Shown: one piece after another, positions 44,635 to 53,788 of the stretch
Layout of the letters: the number at the start of each line of letters is the position of its first letter
How positions within the stretch are numbered: the first letter of the stretch is position 1
Origin: Duganella sp. sic0402
GTDB lineage: Bacteria > Pseudomonadota > Gammaproteobacteria > Burkholderiales > Burkholderiaceae_D
Assembly: GCF_019219065.1 (NCBI RefSeq)
Contig: NZ_JAHUWK010000011.1
Coordinates: forward strand, 1 to 64,000
Direction: 5' to 3'
DNA length: 64,000 bases
The notes under the pieces: generated by a model
What the model was told of the DNA's origin: nothing
Seen by the model: only the letters and a program-made list of their open reading frames with translations
Database searches by the model: none
Translations under genes and position numbers: made by a program

Positions 44635-45909
44635 CTAACGGCGGCCGCGGAACATCTGCGGCAGGATCTCTGCCAGTTGCGCGCGTTCGTCGCCGTGGGC
44701 GTGGCGCAGCGCCTGTTGCGGACCGTGCATGAACTTGGCGGTCAGGCCTTTGGACAGGGCTTCCAGCACGGTGTCGATATCTTCGCCCTTGGCCAGCATC
44801 TTGCGGGCGCGCTCCAGTTCCATCAGGCGCAGCGCCTCGCTGTTTTCATGCAGGCTTTGAATGACCGGCACCACCGCGCGGTCGTCTACCCAGTGCATGA
44901 ACGATTGCACGCGGGTTTCGATGATGGCTTCGGCTTGCGCCACGGCGGCCTGGCGGTTTTCCAGGCCGGTCTGCACCACTTTGCCGAGGTCGTCGACGGT
45001 GTACAGGAAGGCGTCGTTGAGGCGCGCCACTTCCGGCTCGATATCGCGCGGCACGGCCAGGTCGACCATGAACATCGGCTTGTGGCGGCGCGCCTTGATG
45101 GCCCGCTCCACCATGCCAAGGCCGATCAGCGGCAGCGACGAGGCGGTGCAGGAAATCACGATGTCATACTGGTGCAGCTTGTCCTGCAAATCGGCCAGGC
45201 GGATGGCGCGGCCGCCGAAGCGGTGCGCCAGCACTTCGCCGCGTTCCAGTGTGCGGTTGGCGATGGTGATGGTTTTTGGATTTTGCGCCGCGAAGTGGGT
45301 GGCGCACAGCTCGATCATTTCGCCAGCGCCGATGAACAGCACGTTCTGCTCGGCGATCTTGTCGAAGATGCGCTGCGACAGGCGTACCGCAGCGGCCGCC
45401 ATCGACACGCTGTGCGCGCCGATCTCGGTGGTGCTGCGCACTTCCTTGGCGACCGAGAACGAGCGCTGGAACAGCTGGTGCAGATAGGTGCCGAGGCCGC
45501 CCGCTTCATCGGCGGTGCGGATCGCGTCCTTGATCTGGCCGAGGATCTGGGTTTCGCCCAGCACCATCGAGTCCAGCCCGGAGGCGACGCGGAAGGTGTG
45601 GCGCACGGCGTCGTGCTGCGGCAGCATGTACAGGTGCGGCCGCAGTTCGCTGTAATTGAGTTTGTGGAAATCAGCCAGGAAATGCGCGCCGGCGTCGAGC
45701 GGATCCGGCACATGGCTGGCGGCGTACAACTCGGTGCGGTTGCAGGTCGACAGGATGGCCGCTTCGTCGGAACCACGATGGTCGATGCGCTCGAACCACG
45801 AACGCGCCGCCATCACCGCCTGGCCCAGTTGGTCAGGGGCGAACGCCAGCTGCTCGCGTAGCGAGACCGGGGCGGTGGTGTGATTGAGGCCGACGGCAAG
45901 CAACTGCAT
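44635..45909 (-). CDS. hemA: Glutamyl-tRNA reductase
   Basis: First committed step of C5 tetrapyrrole synthesis: reduction of glutamyl-tRNA to glutamate-1-semialdehyde with NADPH. 424 residues. GLNHTTAPVSLREQLAF marks the N-terminal catalytic domain and STCNRTELYA holds the catalytic cysteine (about residue 50). VLFIGAGEMIELCATHF is the NADPH-binding part, and the helical dimerisation domain ends the protein. It is the first gene of the hemA-prfA-dsbB-prmC block. It supplies heme, needed by nearby heme-dependent functions. Confidence 0.95.
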   Translation of the reverse strand: MQLLAVGLNHTTAPVSLREQLAFAPDQLGQAVMAARSWFERIDHRGSDEAAILSTCNRTELYAASHVPDPLDAGAHFLADFHKLNYSELRPHLYMLPQHDAVRHTFRVASGLDSMVLGETQILGQIKDAIRTADEAGGLGTYLHQLFQRSFSVAKEVRSTTEIGAHSVSMAAAAVRLSQRIFDKIAEQNVLFIGAGEMIELCATHFAAQNPKTITIANRTLERGEVLAHRFGGRAIRLADLQDKLHQYDIVISCTASSLPLIGLGMVERAIKARRHKPMFMVDLAVPRDIEPEVARLNDAFLYTVDDLGKVVQTGLENRQAAVAQAEAIIETRVQSFMHWVDDRAVVPVIQSLHENSEALRLMELERARKMLAKGEDIDTVLEALSKGLTAKFMHGPQQALRHAHGDERAQLAEILPQMFRGRR

Positions 45910-46007
45910 TTCGGGTCCAGGCTGGTAAATATGCGGACATTATACCCCTACTGCCAGTATGTTGCCCGCAGGACTGCCTAATGCTATAGCAGTTTAGTCG
46001 GCTACTA

Positions 46008-46697
46008 TCAAGCGCCGAGTTTTTCCAAGCGGTAACCGTAGCTATAGACCGGTACCAGGCGGAAGCCGTTTTCTGGCTTTAATTGCAATTTGTTGCGGAC
46101 CCGCGAAACGTGGGTGTCCATGGTGCGCGATGGCACGACGGTTTCGCGTATCCATACCGCCTCATGAATGTAGGCGCGCGACAGCGGACGGCCAATGTTG
46201 CGGAAAAATAACAGCGCCAGGTAGAACTCTTTGTGGGTCACATCCAGCACGATGCCGTCCATCAGCAGGCGGCCGGGGCGCGTTTCGAAGATGTACTGGC
46301 CGAATTGCAGCTGTTCGGCGCCGTTTTGCGCTGGATAGGCGCGGCGCAGCAGCGCTTGCACGCGCGCCACCATCTCGCTGCGGCGCAGCGGCTTGATCAT
46401 GTAGTCGTCGGCGCCGGCGGCCAGGCCGGCCACGATATCGTCTTCGCCGGAACTGGTGGTGAGGAACAGCACCGGCGCGTTGTCCGGCAGCTTCTCCTTG
46501 GCGCGGCGCAGCACTTCGGCACCACCCAGATCCACCACCTGCCAGTCGAGTATCAGCATGTCGTAGCTGTCCTTGCGCAATTGCGCCAGCACGTCTTTGG
46601 CGGTCTGGAAGCTGTGGCAGATATGGCCAGCCGAAGTCAGCACCTGGCAAATCAGCTCAGCCTGGCTGCGGTCGTTGTCGAGTACGGCAATTCTCAT
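46008..46697 (-). CDS. OmpR-family response regulator
   Basis: A 229-residue two-component regulator. The receiver shows IAVLDNDRSQAELI (acidic residues), MLILDWQVVDLGG (phospho-Asp) and DDYMIKPLRRSEM (Lys). The C-terminal winged helix has DVTHKEFYLALLFFRNIG and VVPSRTMDTHVSRVRNKL, which place it in the OmpR/PhoB group. No kinase gene lies next to it, so its partner is unknown. It is divergent from a small plus-strand gene that starts at 46935. Confidence 0.9.
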   Translation of the reverse strand: MRIAVLDNDRSQAELICQVLTSAGHICHSFQTAKDVLAQLRKDSYDMLILDWQVVDLGGAEVLRRAKEKLPDNAPVLFLTTSSGEDDIVAGLAAGADDYMIKPLRRSEMVARVQALLRRAYPAQNGAEQLQFGQYIFETRPGRLLMDGIVLDVTHKEFYLALLFFRNIGRPLSRAYIHEAVWIRETVVPSRTMDTHVSRVRNKLQLKPENGFRLVPVYSYGYRLEKLGA

Positions 46698-46934
46698 GCT
46701 CTTGCCTGTGGGGAAATGTTAAGGAGAAGTCACCGTAAATATAACAGAGATTCACAAATAAATTAGCAAAAAGGCTAAAAATATTTTTTATGGACACTAT
46801 CAGTGATTTCTTGGCAATGCTTGTTTTCCACTGAGACGGGCCCTATATGGATTACACGGTACACTGGAAAAACCGCGAATTCAATGCAGAAGTTGAAAAA
46901 TGGCAAGAACACCCAGCGCGTGCAAGGAGGCGGC
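46698..46934. other. Divergent intergenic region
   Basis: AT-rich stretch around 46740-46800 (AAATATTTTTTATGG) that probably holds promoters for both flanking genes. A possible 45-codon leader frame starts at ATG 46846 and overlaps the next gene, but it has no ribosome binding site. Confidence 0.35.
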
Positions 46935-47450
46935 ATGAGCAGCAAAAAAGACACACATTGGACGCTGTTGCCGGCCTCGGCTAGCGATATTGCCTCTGTA
47001 CGGGAACGCTGCCGCCAGCTGGTGCGGCGGCGCGCGATGGTGTCCGCCGGCATGGCCGCAGTGCCCATTCCGGGCTTGGATATCGTGTCCGACCTGCGCC
47101 TGTTTTCGTTGTTAATTGACGATATCAATAAGGAATTCGGTCTTTCCGAACAGCAAATTGAGCGCTTGCAGCCGAAATTCCGCCTGATTGCTTATGAAGC
47201 GGCGATCGGCGTGGGCGGCATGCTGGTGGGGAAACTGGTGACGCGGGAGGTGGTGATGCAGCTGTTGCGCCGCACTGGTTTCAAGACGGTGGCGCGGCAG
47301 GCGGGCAAGCTGGTGCCGCTGGCCGGGCAGCTGGCCTCCGCCGGGATCGGCTTTTATGCGTTTCGCCAGATTGGCTATCAGCATGTGGAGGCCTGCGCCA
47401 AGGTGGCGCAGGAGTTGATCGCGGCGGGCGTGCATCGCCAGCCGGCCTGA
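46935..47450 (+). CDS. Small DUF697-like membrane protein (hypothetical)
   Basis: 171 residues from ATG 46935, which follows a clear AAGGAGG site; longer frames upstream are unsupported. The stretch VPIPGLDIVSDLRLFSLL and the later glycine-rich helices (AAIGVGGMLVGKLV, GQLASAGIGFYAF) suggest membrane-associated helices, and the PIPG-D pattern recalls DUF697/EcsC-like proteins. The N-terminus is polar and basic. Function unknown. It lies between the OmpR-family regulator and minE. Confidence 0.7.
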   Translation: MSSKKDTHWTLLPASASDIASVRERCRQLVRRRAMVSAGMAAVPIPGLDIVSDLRLFSLLIDDINKEFGLSEQQIERLQPKFRLIAYEAAIGVGGMLVGKLVTREVVMQLLRRTGFKTVARQAGKLVPLAGQLASAGIGFYAFRQIGYQHVEACAKVAQELIAAGVHRQPA

Positions 47451-47464
47451 CGCTTAATCAGGCG

Positions 47465-47716
47465 TCAAGCGTCAGGCAGTACCACGTTGACGTCGAGGAC
47501 TTCCAGGTTGCCCTGGCGGTCCAGCGAAATCTTGATGTCGTCGGCGTTGACCTTGGTGTACTTGGAAATCACTTCGATCAGTTCCTTGTGCAGCGCCGGC
47601 AGGAAGTCCGGACCGGCGCGGCCGCTGCGCTCGCGCGCGATGATGATCTGCAAGCGTTCCTTGGCCGCGGTCGCGGTTTTCGGCTTGGGTGGAAACAGGA
47701 AAGAAAGCAGTGCCAT
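47465..47716 (-). CDS. minE: Cell division topological factor MinE
   Basis: An 83-residue activator of MinD ATPase that keeps the Z-ring at mid-cell. The N-terminal anti-MinCD helix (LLSFLFPPKPKTATAAKERL) and the C-terminal dimerisation part (YTKVNADDIKISL) are complete. It starts two bases after the minD stop, so translation is coupled. Confidence 0.95.
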   Translation of the reverse strand: MALLSFLFPPKPKTATAAKERLQIIIARERSGRAGPDFLPALHKELIEVISKYTKVNADDIKISLDRQGNLEVLDVNVVLPDA

Positions 47717-47718
47717 GA

Positions 47719-48534
47719 TTACTTGCTCCCGAAGATACGCTGCAACAGGCCGGGCTTTTCATAGGTGGTAAAGCGCAGCGGCAGTTCCTGGCCGAGGAAG
47801 CGCGACACCACGTCTTCATAGGCTTCCGCAACATCGGTGCCTTTGAAGTGAATCGCCGGGTTACCCTGGTTCGAAGCATGCAGCACCTGTTCCGACTCCG
47901 GAATGATGCCGACCAATGGAATGCGCAGAATTTCCTGCACGTCTACGTACGACAGCATCTCGTCCGCTTCCACGCGTTTCGGCGAGTAGCGGGTGATCAG
48001 CAGGTGTTCCTTGACTGGCTCGCCGCCGGTCTGGGCGCGGCGCGACTTGGCCTGGATGATGCCGAGGATACGGTCCGAATCGCGCACCGACGATACTTCA
48101 GGGTTGGTGACGATGATGGCTTCATCGGCAAAGGTCAGCGCCATCAGCGCGCCGTGCTCGATGCCGGCCGGCGAATCGCAGATGATGAACTCGAAGCCCA
48201 TGTTGATCAGCTCGTGCAGCACGACTTCCACACCGTCTTCCGACAGCGCATCCTTGTCGCGCGTCTGCGAGGCCGGCAGGATGAACAGGTTGTCGCAGTG
48301 CTTGTCCTTGATCAGCGCCTGGGTCAGCGTTGCTTCTTTATTGATCACATTGATCAGGTCGTACACCACGCGGCGTTCGCAACCCATGATCAGGTCGAGA
48401 TTGCGCAGGCCGACGTCGAAGTCGATGACTGCCGTCTTGTGGCCGCGCATGGCCAGGCCAGTGGAGAAACTGGCGCTGGAGGTGGTTTTACCTACACCGC
48501 CCTTGCCGGACGTTACAACAATAATTCTTGCCAC
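47719..48534 (-). CDS. minD: Septum site-determining ATPase MinD
   Basis: A membrane-cycling ATPase that recruits MinC and oscillates under MinE. 271 residues. IVVTSGKGGVGKTTSSASF is the deviant Walker A; AVIDFDVGLRNLDLIMG gives switch I. The C-terminal amphipathic helix (KPGLLQRIFG) anchors it to the membrane. It is the middle gene of minC-minD-minE. Confidence 0.96.
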   Translation of the reverse strand: MARIIVVTSGKGGVGKTTSSASFSTGLAMRGHKTAVIDFDVGLRNLDLIMGCERRVVYDLINVINKEATLTQALIKDKHCDNLFILPASQTRDKDALSEDGVEVVLHELINMGFEFIICDSPAGIEHGALMALTFADEAIIVTNPEVSSVRDSDRILGIIQAKSRRAQTGGEPVKEHLLITRYSPKRVEADEMLSYVDVQEILRIPLVGIIPESEQVLHASNQGNPAIHFKGTDVAEAYEDVVSRFLGQELPLRFTTYEKPGLLQRIFGSK

Positions 48535-48560
48535 GAATAATCCTTTTCAGAGTGGTGTGC

Positions 48561-49343
48561 TTAAGCGCGGTTTGCAGTATTGACAGATGATATATCGATT
48601 CTGTCACCAACCAGGCGAATTTGCGTCGGCGCGCGTGCATATTCGGCCGGGAAGCCGTCTTCAAACGTGCTGTAGACGCCGGCGATGGAGACCAGTTCCG
48701 GCGCCATGTTCAATGCAAAAATACGCGCTTGGGCATTGCCCGAGGCGCCAGCCAGTGCACGGCCGTTGAGCGTGTTGTACACATGGATGCTGCCGTCGGC
48801 GATGATTTCGGCGCCGTTGTTGACCACGGCGGTAACCACCAGGTCGCAGCCGCGCGCGTAAATGCGCTGGCCGGCGCGCACCGGAGTGTCGATGATCATC
48901 ACGTCGGTGCCGTTGCTGGCGGCGGCCGGCGGCTGGGCCTGGGCGGCGGCGACTGCCACCGGCGTAGCGGCTGGCGTTGGCGCCGGCCTGGCTGCGCCAG
49001 GCGCTTCCTCTTTCGGCTTGGCGCTGGCGGTTTCCAGGCTCAGGCCGTGGGCGGCGATGGCGGCCGCCATTTCCGGCGGCGCGTTGCGCACGGCAACCGG
49101 ATTCAAACGGTATTTTTTCAGCAGGGCGATCAGGCCGCCCCAATCGACCGGATCGCCGCCGGCCGGCAGTGCGGCCACGTCGATCACGGTCAGGTCGTCT
49201 TCGAAAAAGTCGGCGGTGCCGCCGGTCATTTCAGCCAGCGCGGCGTCGAGAGCGATGCGGTCTGCCGTGGCCAGGATGGCGGAAACGGCGACGACGGTGG
49301 AAATCTTTATTTCTATGGGCTTTTGAAACAGGCTCTTGGACAT
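48561..49343 (-). CDS. minC: Septum formation inhibitor MinC
   Basis: Inhibits FtsZ polymerisation at the poles together with MinD. 260 residues from ATG 49343, chosen because MSKSLFQKPIEIK begins the conserved N-domain; the longer frame adds an unlikely leader. A proline/alanine-rich linker (about 115-150) joins it to the beta-helix C-domain, which contains TPVRAGQRIYARGCDLVVTA and GADGSIHVY-like repeats (here ADGSIHVYNTLNGRALAGA). First gene of the min operon. Confidence 0.93.
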   Translation of the reverse strand: MSKSLFQKPIEIKISTVVAVSAILATADRIALDAALAEMTGGTADFFEDDLTVIDVAALPAGGDPVDWGGLIALLKKYRLNPVAVRNAPPEMAAAIAAHGLSLETASAKPKEEAPGAARPAPTPAATPVAVAAAQAQPPAAASNGTDVMIIDTPVRAGQRIYARGCDLVVTAVVNNGAEIIADGSIHVYNTLNGRALAGASGNAQARIFALNMAPELVSIAGVYSTFEDGFPAEYARAPTQIRLVGDRIDISSVNTANRA

Positions 49344-49591
49344 GGGCGACAGTATCAGGGTTAACTTGCGCGCATGCGCAGGCATCAGCATTCTACTGTG
49401 GAAAATCAGGAAAGGGGAGGCCCGGCAAGCGTGCGGGCGCGTAAACAGGCGGTCTGAGCAGGCGGCCTGAGCAGGTTTAAGGGAGTTGCGCTGTCATCCG
49501 CATTTCATATTGATGCGCTACAGTGTGCGGCAGCCGGTCTATCATTAAAATGAAAGATTTCTCGTCTTCAGATGAAAACAAGTAATACATA

Positions 49592-50500
49592 ATGCTCGAA
49601 ATCCGTCATCTACGCACTTTGAGCGCACTGCGCTCGGCCGGCAGCCTGGTCCGCGCCGCACAACTGCTCAACCTGACGCAGTCCGCCCTGTCGCATCAGA
49701 TCAAATTGCTGGAAGACCGCTACGGCGCGCCGCTGTTTGAGCGCAAATCGGTGCCGATCGGCTTTACCGCCACCGGCGCCCGGCTGCTCAAGCTGGCCGA
49801 CCTGCTGTTGCCGGAAATCGAAACCGCCGAGCGCGAAGTGGCGCGCCTGAGCCAGGGCGACACCGGCCAGCTGCGGGTGGTGCTGGAATGCCATACCTGC
49901 TTCGACTGGCTGATGCCGGTGCTGGACGAATTCCGCAAGCGCTGGCCGGAAGTGGAGATCGACCTGGTGTCGGGCTTCCATAGCGCGCCGGCAGATTTGC
50001 TGCATAGCGGCGAAGCGGACCTGGTGATTGGCTCGCCGTGCGGACCGGAGTACGCCAGCTTCCCGCTGTTCCGCTACGAAAACCTGGTGGTGATGGCACA
50101 GAAGCACCGCCTGGCCGCACAGCGCCGCCTGCAGGCTGCCGATTTCGAAGGCGAAACCCTGATTACCTACCCGGTGCCGGAACAGCGGGTCGACCTGATC
50201 CGCGAAGTGCTGCAACCGGCCCACATCCGCTACCAGCGCCGCACCGCCGAGCTGACGGTGGCGGTGCTGCAGCTGGTCGCCAGCCGCCGAGGGATTGCCG
50301 CGCTGCCCAACTGGGCCATCAAGAACTATGTCGAGTACGACTATGTGATCGCGCGCCCGGTCGGCGAGCAGGGCCTGTGGAGTGACCTGTTCGTCTCGGT
50401 GCCCGAAGTGCAGCGGCACAAGGCCTATGTGCTGGACTTCGTCAATGTGATACGTGCGCAATGCGCGGCGTCACTGGACGGTATCAAATTATTATCTTGA
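49592..50500 (+). CDS. metR: LysR-type regulator MetR
   Basis: A 302-residue LysR regulator of methionine biosynthesis. The N-terminal helix-turn-helix has LRTLSALRSAGSLVRAAQLL and LTQSALSHQIKLLE. The effector domain begins with LRVVLECHTCFDWLMPVLDEF, a MetR signature of the homocysteine-binding region. The upstream region contains TTCAGATGAA (49567-49576), possibly part of an operator, though it does not match the usual MetR spacing well. No methionine biosynthesis gene lies next to it here. Confidence 0.9.
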   Translation: MLEIRHLRTLSALRSAGSLVRAAQLLNLTQSALSHQIKLLEDRYGAPLFERKSVPIGFTATGARLLKLADLLLPEIETAEREVARLSQGDTGQLRVVLECHTCFDWLMPVLDEFRKRWPEVEIDLVSGFHSAPADLLHSGEADLVIGSPCGPEYASFPLFRYENLVVMAQKHRLAAQRRLQAADFEGETLITYPVPEQRVDLIREVLQPAHIRYQRRTAELTVAVLQLVASRRGIAALPNWAIKNYVEYDYVIARPVGEQGLWSDLFVSVPEVQRHKAYVLDFVNVIRAQCAASLDGIKLLS

Positions 50501-50730
50501 AAAAAAATTATTGTTTCTTCAAAATACAAGATAAGTGATTTGATGCATATCAAGGTAGGCGTTGAAACCGGCGCATACGATAAATAGCCCCTCGCGCGAC
50601 GGAGTTCTCGCGGCAGCGCAGCATTGAAACCTGCCACGCCTTCCATGGGGACGGCGTATGATGAAAGCTTGCGTTTTCGCTCAAGTTTCGCTCAACTTAG
50701 CCGGCTGAGGCCGGCGCATTGGAGAATCAA

Positions 50731-51909
50731 ATGGATGATGTAGTTATCGTTGCTGCTGGTCGTACGGGTGTGGGTAAATTCGGCGGCAGCCTGGCAAAAG
50801 TGCCGGCGTCGGAACTGGGCGCCCATGTCATCAAGGGCCTGATCGCCAAGTCCGGTATCGATCCGAATCTGATCAGCGAAGCCATCCTCGGCCAGGTGCT
50901 GACCGCCGGCGTCGGCCAGAATCCGGCGCGCCAGGCAGTGATCAAGTCTGGCCTGCCGAACACCATCCCTGGCTTCACCATCAACCATGTGTGCGGTTCC
51001 GGCCTGAAAGCCACCCACCTGGCGGCGCAGGCGCTGAAGGCGGGCGACGCGCAGATCGTCATCGCTGGCGGCCAGGAAAACATGAGCGCTGCACCGCACG
51101 TACTGAACGGTTCGCGCGACGGTTTCCGCATGGGCGACATCAAAATGACCGACAGCATGATCGTCGACGGCCTGTGGGACGCGTACAACCAATACCACAT
51201 GGGCACCACCGCCGAGAACGTCGCGAAGAAATACGAGATTTCGCGCGCCGAACAGGATGAGTTCGCGCTGCAATCGCAGCTGAAGGCGGAAGCCGCGCAG
51301 AAAGCCGGCAAATTCAAGGACGAGATCCTGCCGCTGGAAATCGTGCAGAAAAAAGGCAGCATCATTTTCGACAGCGACGAATACATCAAGCCGGGCTCGA
51401 CGCTGGAAGGCCTGGCCGGCTTGCGTCCTGCTTTCGCCAAGGATGGCACGGTCACCGCCGGCAACGCTTCCGGCCTGAACGACGGCGCTGCCGCCGTCAT
51501 CATGACCACCGCCTCGAAAGCCAGGGAACTGGGCTTGCCGGTGCTGGCCAAAATCAAGGCCTACGCCTCGTCGGGCCTGGACCCGGCTTACATGGGCATG
51601 GGCCCGGTTTCGGCCACCAAACTGTGCCTGAAAAAAGCCGGCTGGACCCCGGACGACCTGGACCTGCTGGAAATCAACGAGGCGTTTGCCGCGCAGGCGG
51701 TGGCGGTCAACAAGGAAATGGGCTGGGACACCAGCAAGATCAACGTCAATGGCGGTGCAATCGCAATCGGCCACCCGATCGGCGCGTCCGGCGCGCGGGT
51801 GCTGGTCACGCTGATCCACGAAATGATACGCCGCGACGCCAAGAAAGGCCTGGCCTCGCTGTGCATCGGCGGCGGCATGGGCGTGGCGCTGGCGATCGAG
51901 CGCGCATAA
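50731..51909 (+). CDS. phaA: Acetyl-CoA acetyltransferase (thiolase)
   Basis: Condenses two acetyl-CoA to acetoacetyl-CoA. 392 residues from ATG 50731, five bases after GGAGA. INHVCGSGLKATHLAAQA holds the nucleophilic cysteine (about residue 88), IAIGHPIGASGARVL the catalytic histidine, and LCIGGGMGVALAIE the second cysteine. The next gene is an acetoacetyl-CoA reductase, so the pair supplies 3-hydroxybutyryl-CoA for polyhydroxybutyrate; this is the phaA-phaB order. A strong hairpin lies between them. No synthase phaC is in the window. Confidence 0.88.
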   Translation: MDDVVIVAAGRTGVGKFGGSLAKVPASELGAHVIKGLIAKSGIDPNLISEAILGQVLTAGVGQNPARQAVIKSGLPNTIPGFTINHVCGSGLKATHLAAQALKAGDAQIVIAGGQENMSAAPHVLNGSRDGFRMGDIKMTDSMIVDGLWDAYNQYHMGTTAENVAKKYEISRAEQDEFALQSQLKAEAAQKAGKFKDEILPLEIVQKKGSIIFDSDEYIKPGSTLEGLAGLRPAFAKDGTVTAGNASGLNDGAAAVIMTTASKARELGLPVLAKIKAYASSGLDPAYMGMGPVSATKLCLKKAGWTPDDLDLLEINEAFAAQAVAVNKEMGWDTSKINVNGGAIAIGHPIGASGARVLVTLIHEMIRRDAKKGLASLCIGGGMGVALAIERA

Positions 51910-51922
51910 CAAGAAAAACTTT

Positions 51923-51945
51923 CGGTCCGGCGATAGACCGGACCG
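51923..51945 (+). terminator. Hairpin between the thiolase and reductase genes
   Basis: CGGTCCGG (51923-51930), loop CGATAGA, and CCGGACCG (51938-51945) form a perfect 8-bp stem, followed by TTTCCG. It may attenuate or process the phaA-phaB transcript. The T tract is short, so full termination is uncertain. Confidence 0.6.
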
Positions 51946-51982
51946 TTTCCGATTTTGGCGACACATAGAAGGGGACACAAAA

Positions 51983-52723
51983 ATGGCAAGAGTTGCATTG
52001 GTAACCGGTGGCATGGGTGGTCTGGGCGAAGCGATCAGCTACAAGCTGTCCGCGCTGGGCTATTGCGTGGTCACCACTTATTCCCCAGGTAATCCCAAGG
52101 TAGAACAGTGGCTGGCCACGACCCGTGACCAGGGCTATAACTTCCGCGCCTATCCGTGCGATGTATCGGATTACGAATCGGCGCAGGCGTGCATCGCCGC
52201 GATCGAAAAAGACATCGGTCCGGTGGACGTGCTGGTGAACAACGCCGGCATCACGCGCGACATGACCTTCAAGAAAATGGACAAGGTCAACTGGGACGCG
52301 GTCATGAAGACCAATCTGGACTCGGTGTTCAATATGACCAAGCCGGTGTGCGACGGCATGATCGAGCGCGGCTGGGGCCGTATCATCAATATCTCGTCGG
52401 TCAACGGCCAGAAGGGCGCTTTCGGCCAGACCAACTACTCGGCCGCCAAGGCCGGCATGCACGGCTTCACCAAGGCGCTGGCGCTGGAAGTGGCGAAAAA
52501 AGGCGTGACCGTCAACACCATTTCGCCGGGCTATATCGGCACCAAGATGGTGATGGAGATCCCGCAGGACGTGCTGGATAGCAAAATCATCCCGCAAATC
52601 CCGATGGGCCGTTTGGGCAAGCCGGACGAAGTGGCGGGCCTGGTGGCGTATCTGGCCTCTGATGAAGCGGCTTTCGTTACTGGCGCCAACATCGCCATTA
52701 ACGGCGGCCAGCACATGTCCTGA
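51983..52723 (+). CDS. phaB: Acetoacetyl-CoA reductase
   Basis: NADPH-dependent reduction of acetoacetyl-CoA to (R)-3-hydroxybutyryl-CoA. 246 residues, short-chain dehydrogenase. TGGMGGLGEA is the cofactor motif, NNAGITRDMTFKKMD is PhaB-typical, and NISSVNGQKGAFGQTNYSAA gives the Ser and Tyr (YxxxK) catalytic residues. It is downstream of the thiolase on the same strand and followed by a REP-like palindrome. AGAAGGGG at 51968-51975 is its ribosome binding site. Confidence 0.95.
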   Translation: MARVALVTGGMGGLGEAISYKLSALGYCVVTTYSPGNPKVEQWLATTRDQGYNFRAYPCDVSDYESAQACIAAIEKDIGPVDVLVNNAGITRDMTFKKMDKVNWDAVMKTNLDSVFNMTKPVCDGMIERGWGRIINISSVNGQKGAFGQTNYSAAKAGMHGFTKALALEVAKKGVTVNTISPGYIGTKMVMEIPQDVLDSKIIPQIPMGRLGKPDEVAGLVAYLASDEAAFVTGANIAINGGQHMS

Positions 52724-52745
52724 CCCCGCAGCCCGCACCCCACTA

Positions 52746-52773
52746 GGGTCTGACCCCGTACGGGGTCAGACCC
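52746..52773. repeat. REP-like perfect palindrome
   Basis: GGGTCTGACCCCG, TA and CGGGGTCAGACCC form a 28-base perfect palindrome between phaB and the prolyl iminopeptidase gene. GGGGTCAGACCC-type extragenic palindromes are known as scattered repeats in many proteobacteria. It could also act as a terminator-like structure. Only one copy is seen in this window. Confidence 0.7.
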
Positions 52774-52831
52774 TTGCCGCCGCAGTGCGGGTTGGCGGTA
52801 CAATCTGGCTATCAATGCTCAAAGGATAGCC

Positions 52832-53788
52832 ATGTTCGATGCCGCCTCGCCCCTGTTCCCACCAGTCGCACCATCCCGCCACGGCATGCTGGCGGTGGAT
52901 GAACTGCACACCATCTACTGGGAAGAAGTGGGCAATCCGGACGGCATCCCGGTGATCTTCCTGCACGGCGGCCCTGGCGCCGGACTGTCGCCGCAGCACC
53001 GCCGCTTCTTCGATCCCGAACAATACCGCGTCATCCTGTTCGACCAGCGTGGCGCCCGCAAGTCGACGCCGCTGGGCGAATGCCGCAATAACACCACCCA
53101 GCTGCTGATCGAAGACATCGAAAAACTGCGCGTGATGGCGGGCATTGCGCAATGGCTGGTATTCGGCGGCTCGTGGGGCTCGACGCTGGCGCTGGCCTAT
53201 GGCGAAGCGCATCCCGAACGCTGCCTCGGCTTCGTACTGCGCGGCATCTTCCTGTGCACGCAAAAGGAAATCGACTGGTTCCTCGACGGCGCCCAATGGT
53301 TCCATCCCGAAATTCACGCCGAGTTCATCGCACCGATCCCGGAACAGGAACGCGGCAAACTGCTGCAAGCCTACGTCAGCCGCATCATGAGCGACGATCC
53401 GGCCGTGCACTGGCCGGCGGTGCGCGCCTGGAGCCGCTTCGAAGGCCGCCGCGTATTCCTGCTGCCGCAAGCCGAGGAAGCGCCATCGGACACGCTGGAC
53501 CTGGGCGTCGGCCGGCTCGAATCGCACTATATGGCCAATCTCGGCTTCTTCAGCGACGACCAGCTGGTGCGCGAGGTCAGCCGTATCGCCCATCTGCCGG
53601 CGGTGATCGTGCAGGGCCGTTACGACGTGATCTGTCCGCCGGTATCCGCCTGGCGTTTGCATCAGGCCTGGCCCGGTTCCGTGCTGAAGATGATCCCCGA
53701 CGCCGGCCATGGTGCCATGGAAACAGGCATCGCCCGCGCGCTGGTGGCCGCCACCGAACAGTTCAAGCACAAGCGCGGCTTCGCCTGA
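52832..53788 (+). CDS. pip: Prolyl iminopeptidase
   Basis: Cytoplasmic alpha/beta hydrolase that removes N-terminal proline from peptides. 318 residues. LHGGPGAGLSPQHRRFF is the oxyanion region, VFGGSWGSTLALAY the nucleophile elbow (Ser about 111), and GRYDVICPP and DAGHGAME hold the Asp and His. FDQRGARKSTP is typical of the family. Start ATG 52832 follows AAAGGATAG at good spacing. Confidence 0.93.
   Translation: MFDAASPLFPPVAPSRHGMLAVDELHTIYWEEVGNPDGIPVIFLHGGPGAGLSPQHRRFFDPEQYRVILFDQRGARKSTPLGECRNNTTQLLIEDIEKLRVMAGIAQWLVFGGSWGSTLALAYGEAHPERCLGFVLRGIFLCTQKEIDWFLDGAQWFHPEIHAEFIAPIPEQERGKLLQAYVSRIMSDDPAVHWPAVRAWSRFEGRRVFLLPQAEEAPSDTLDLGVGRLESHYMANLGFFSDDQLVREVSRIAHLPAVIVQGRYDVICPPVSAWRLHQAWPGSVLKMIPDAGHGAMETGIARALVAATEQFKHKRGFA

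Noticed and set aside
43432..45861. 809-codon plus-strand frame across prfA and hemA
   Set aside because: prfA and hemA are unmistakable on the other strand; the frame is an antisense artefact.
46846..46983. 45-codon leader frame before the DUF697-like gene
   Set aside because: No ribosome binding site; it overlaps the stronger start at 46935 in another frame.
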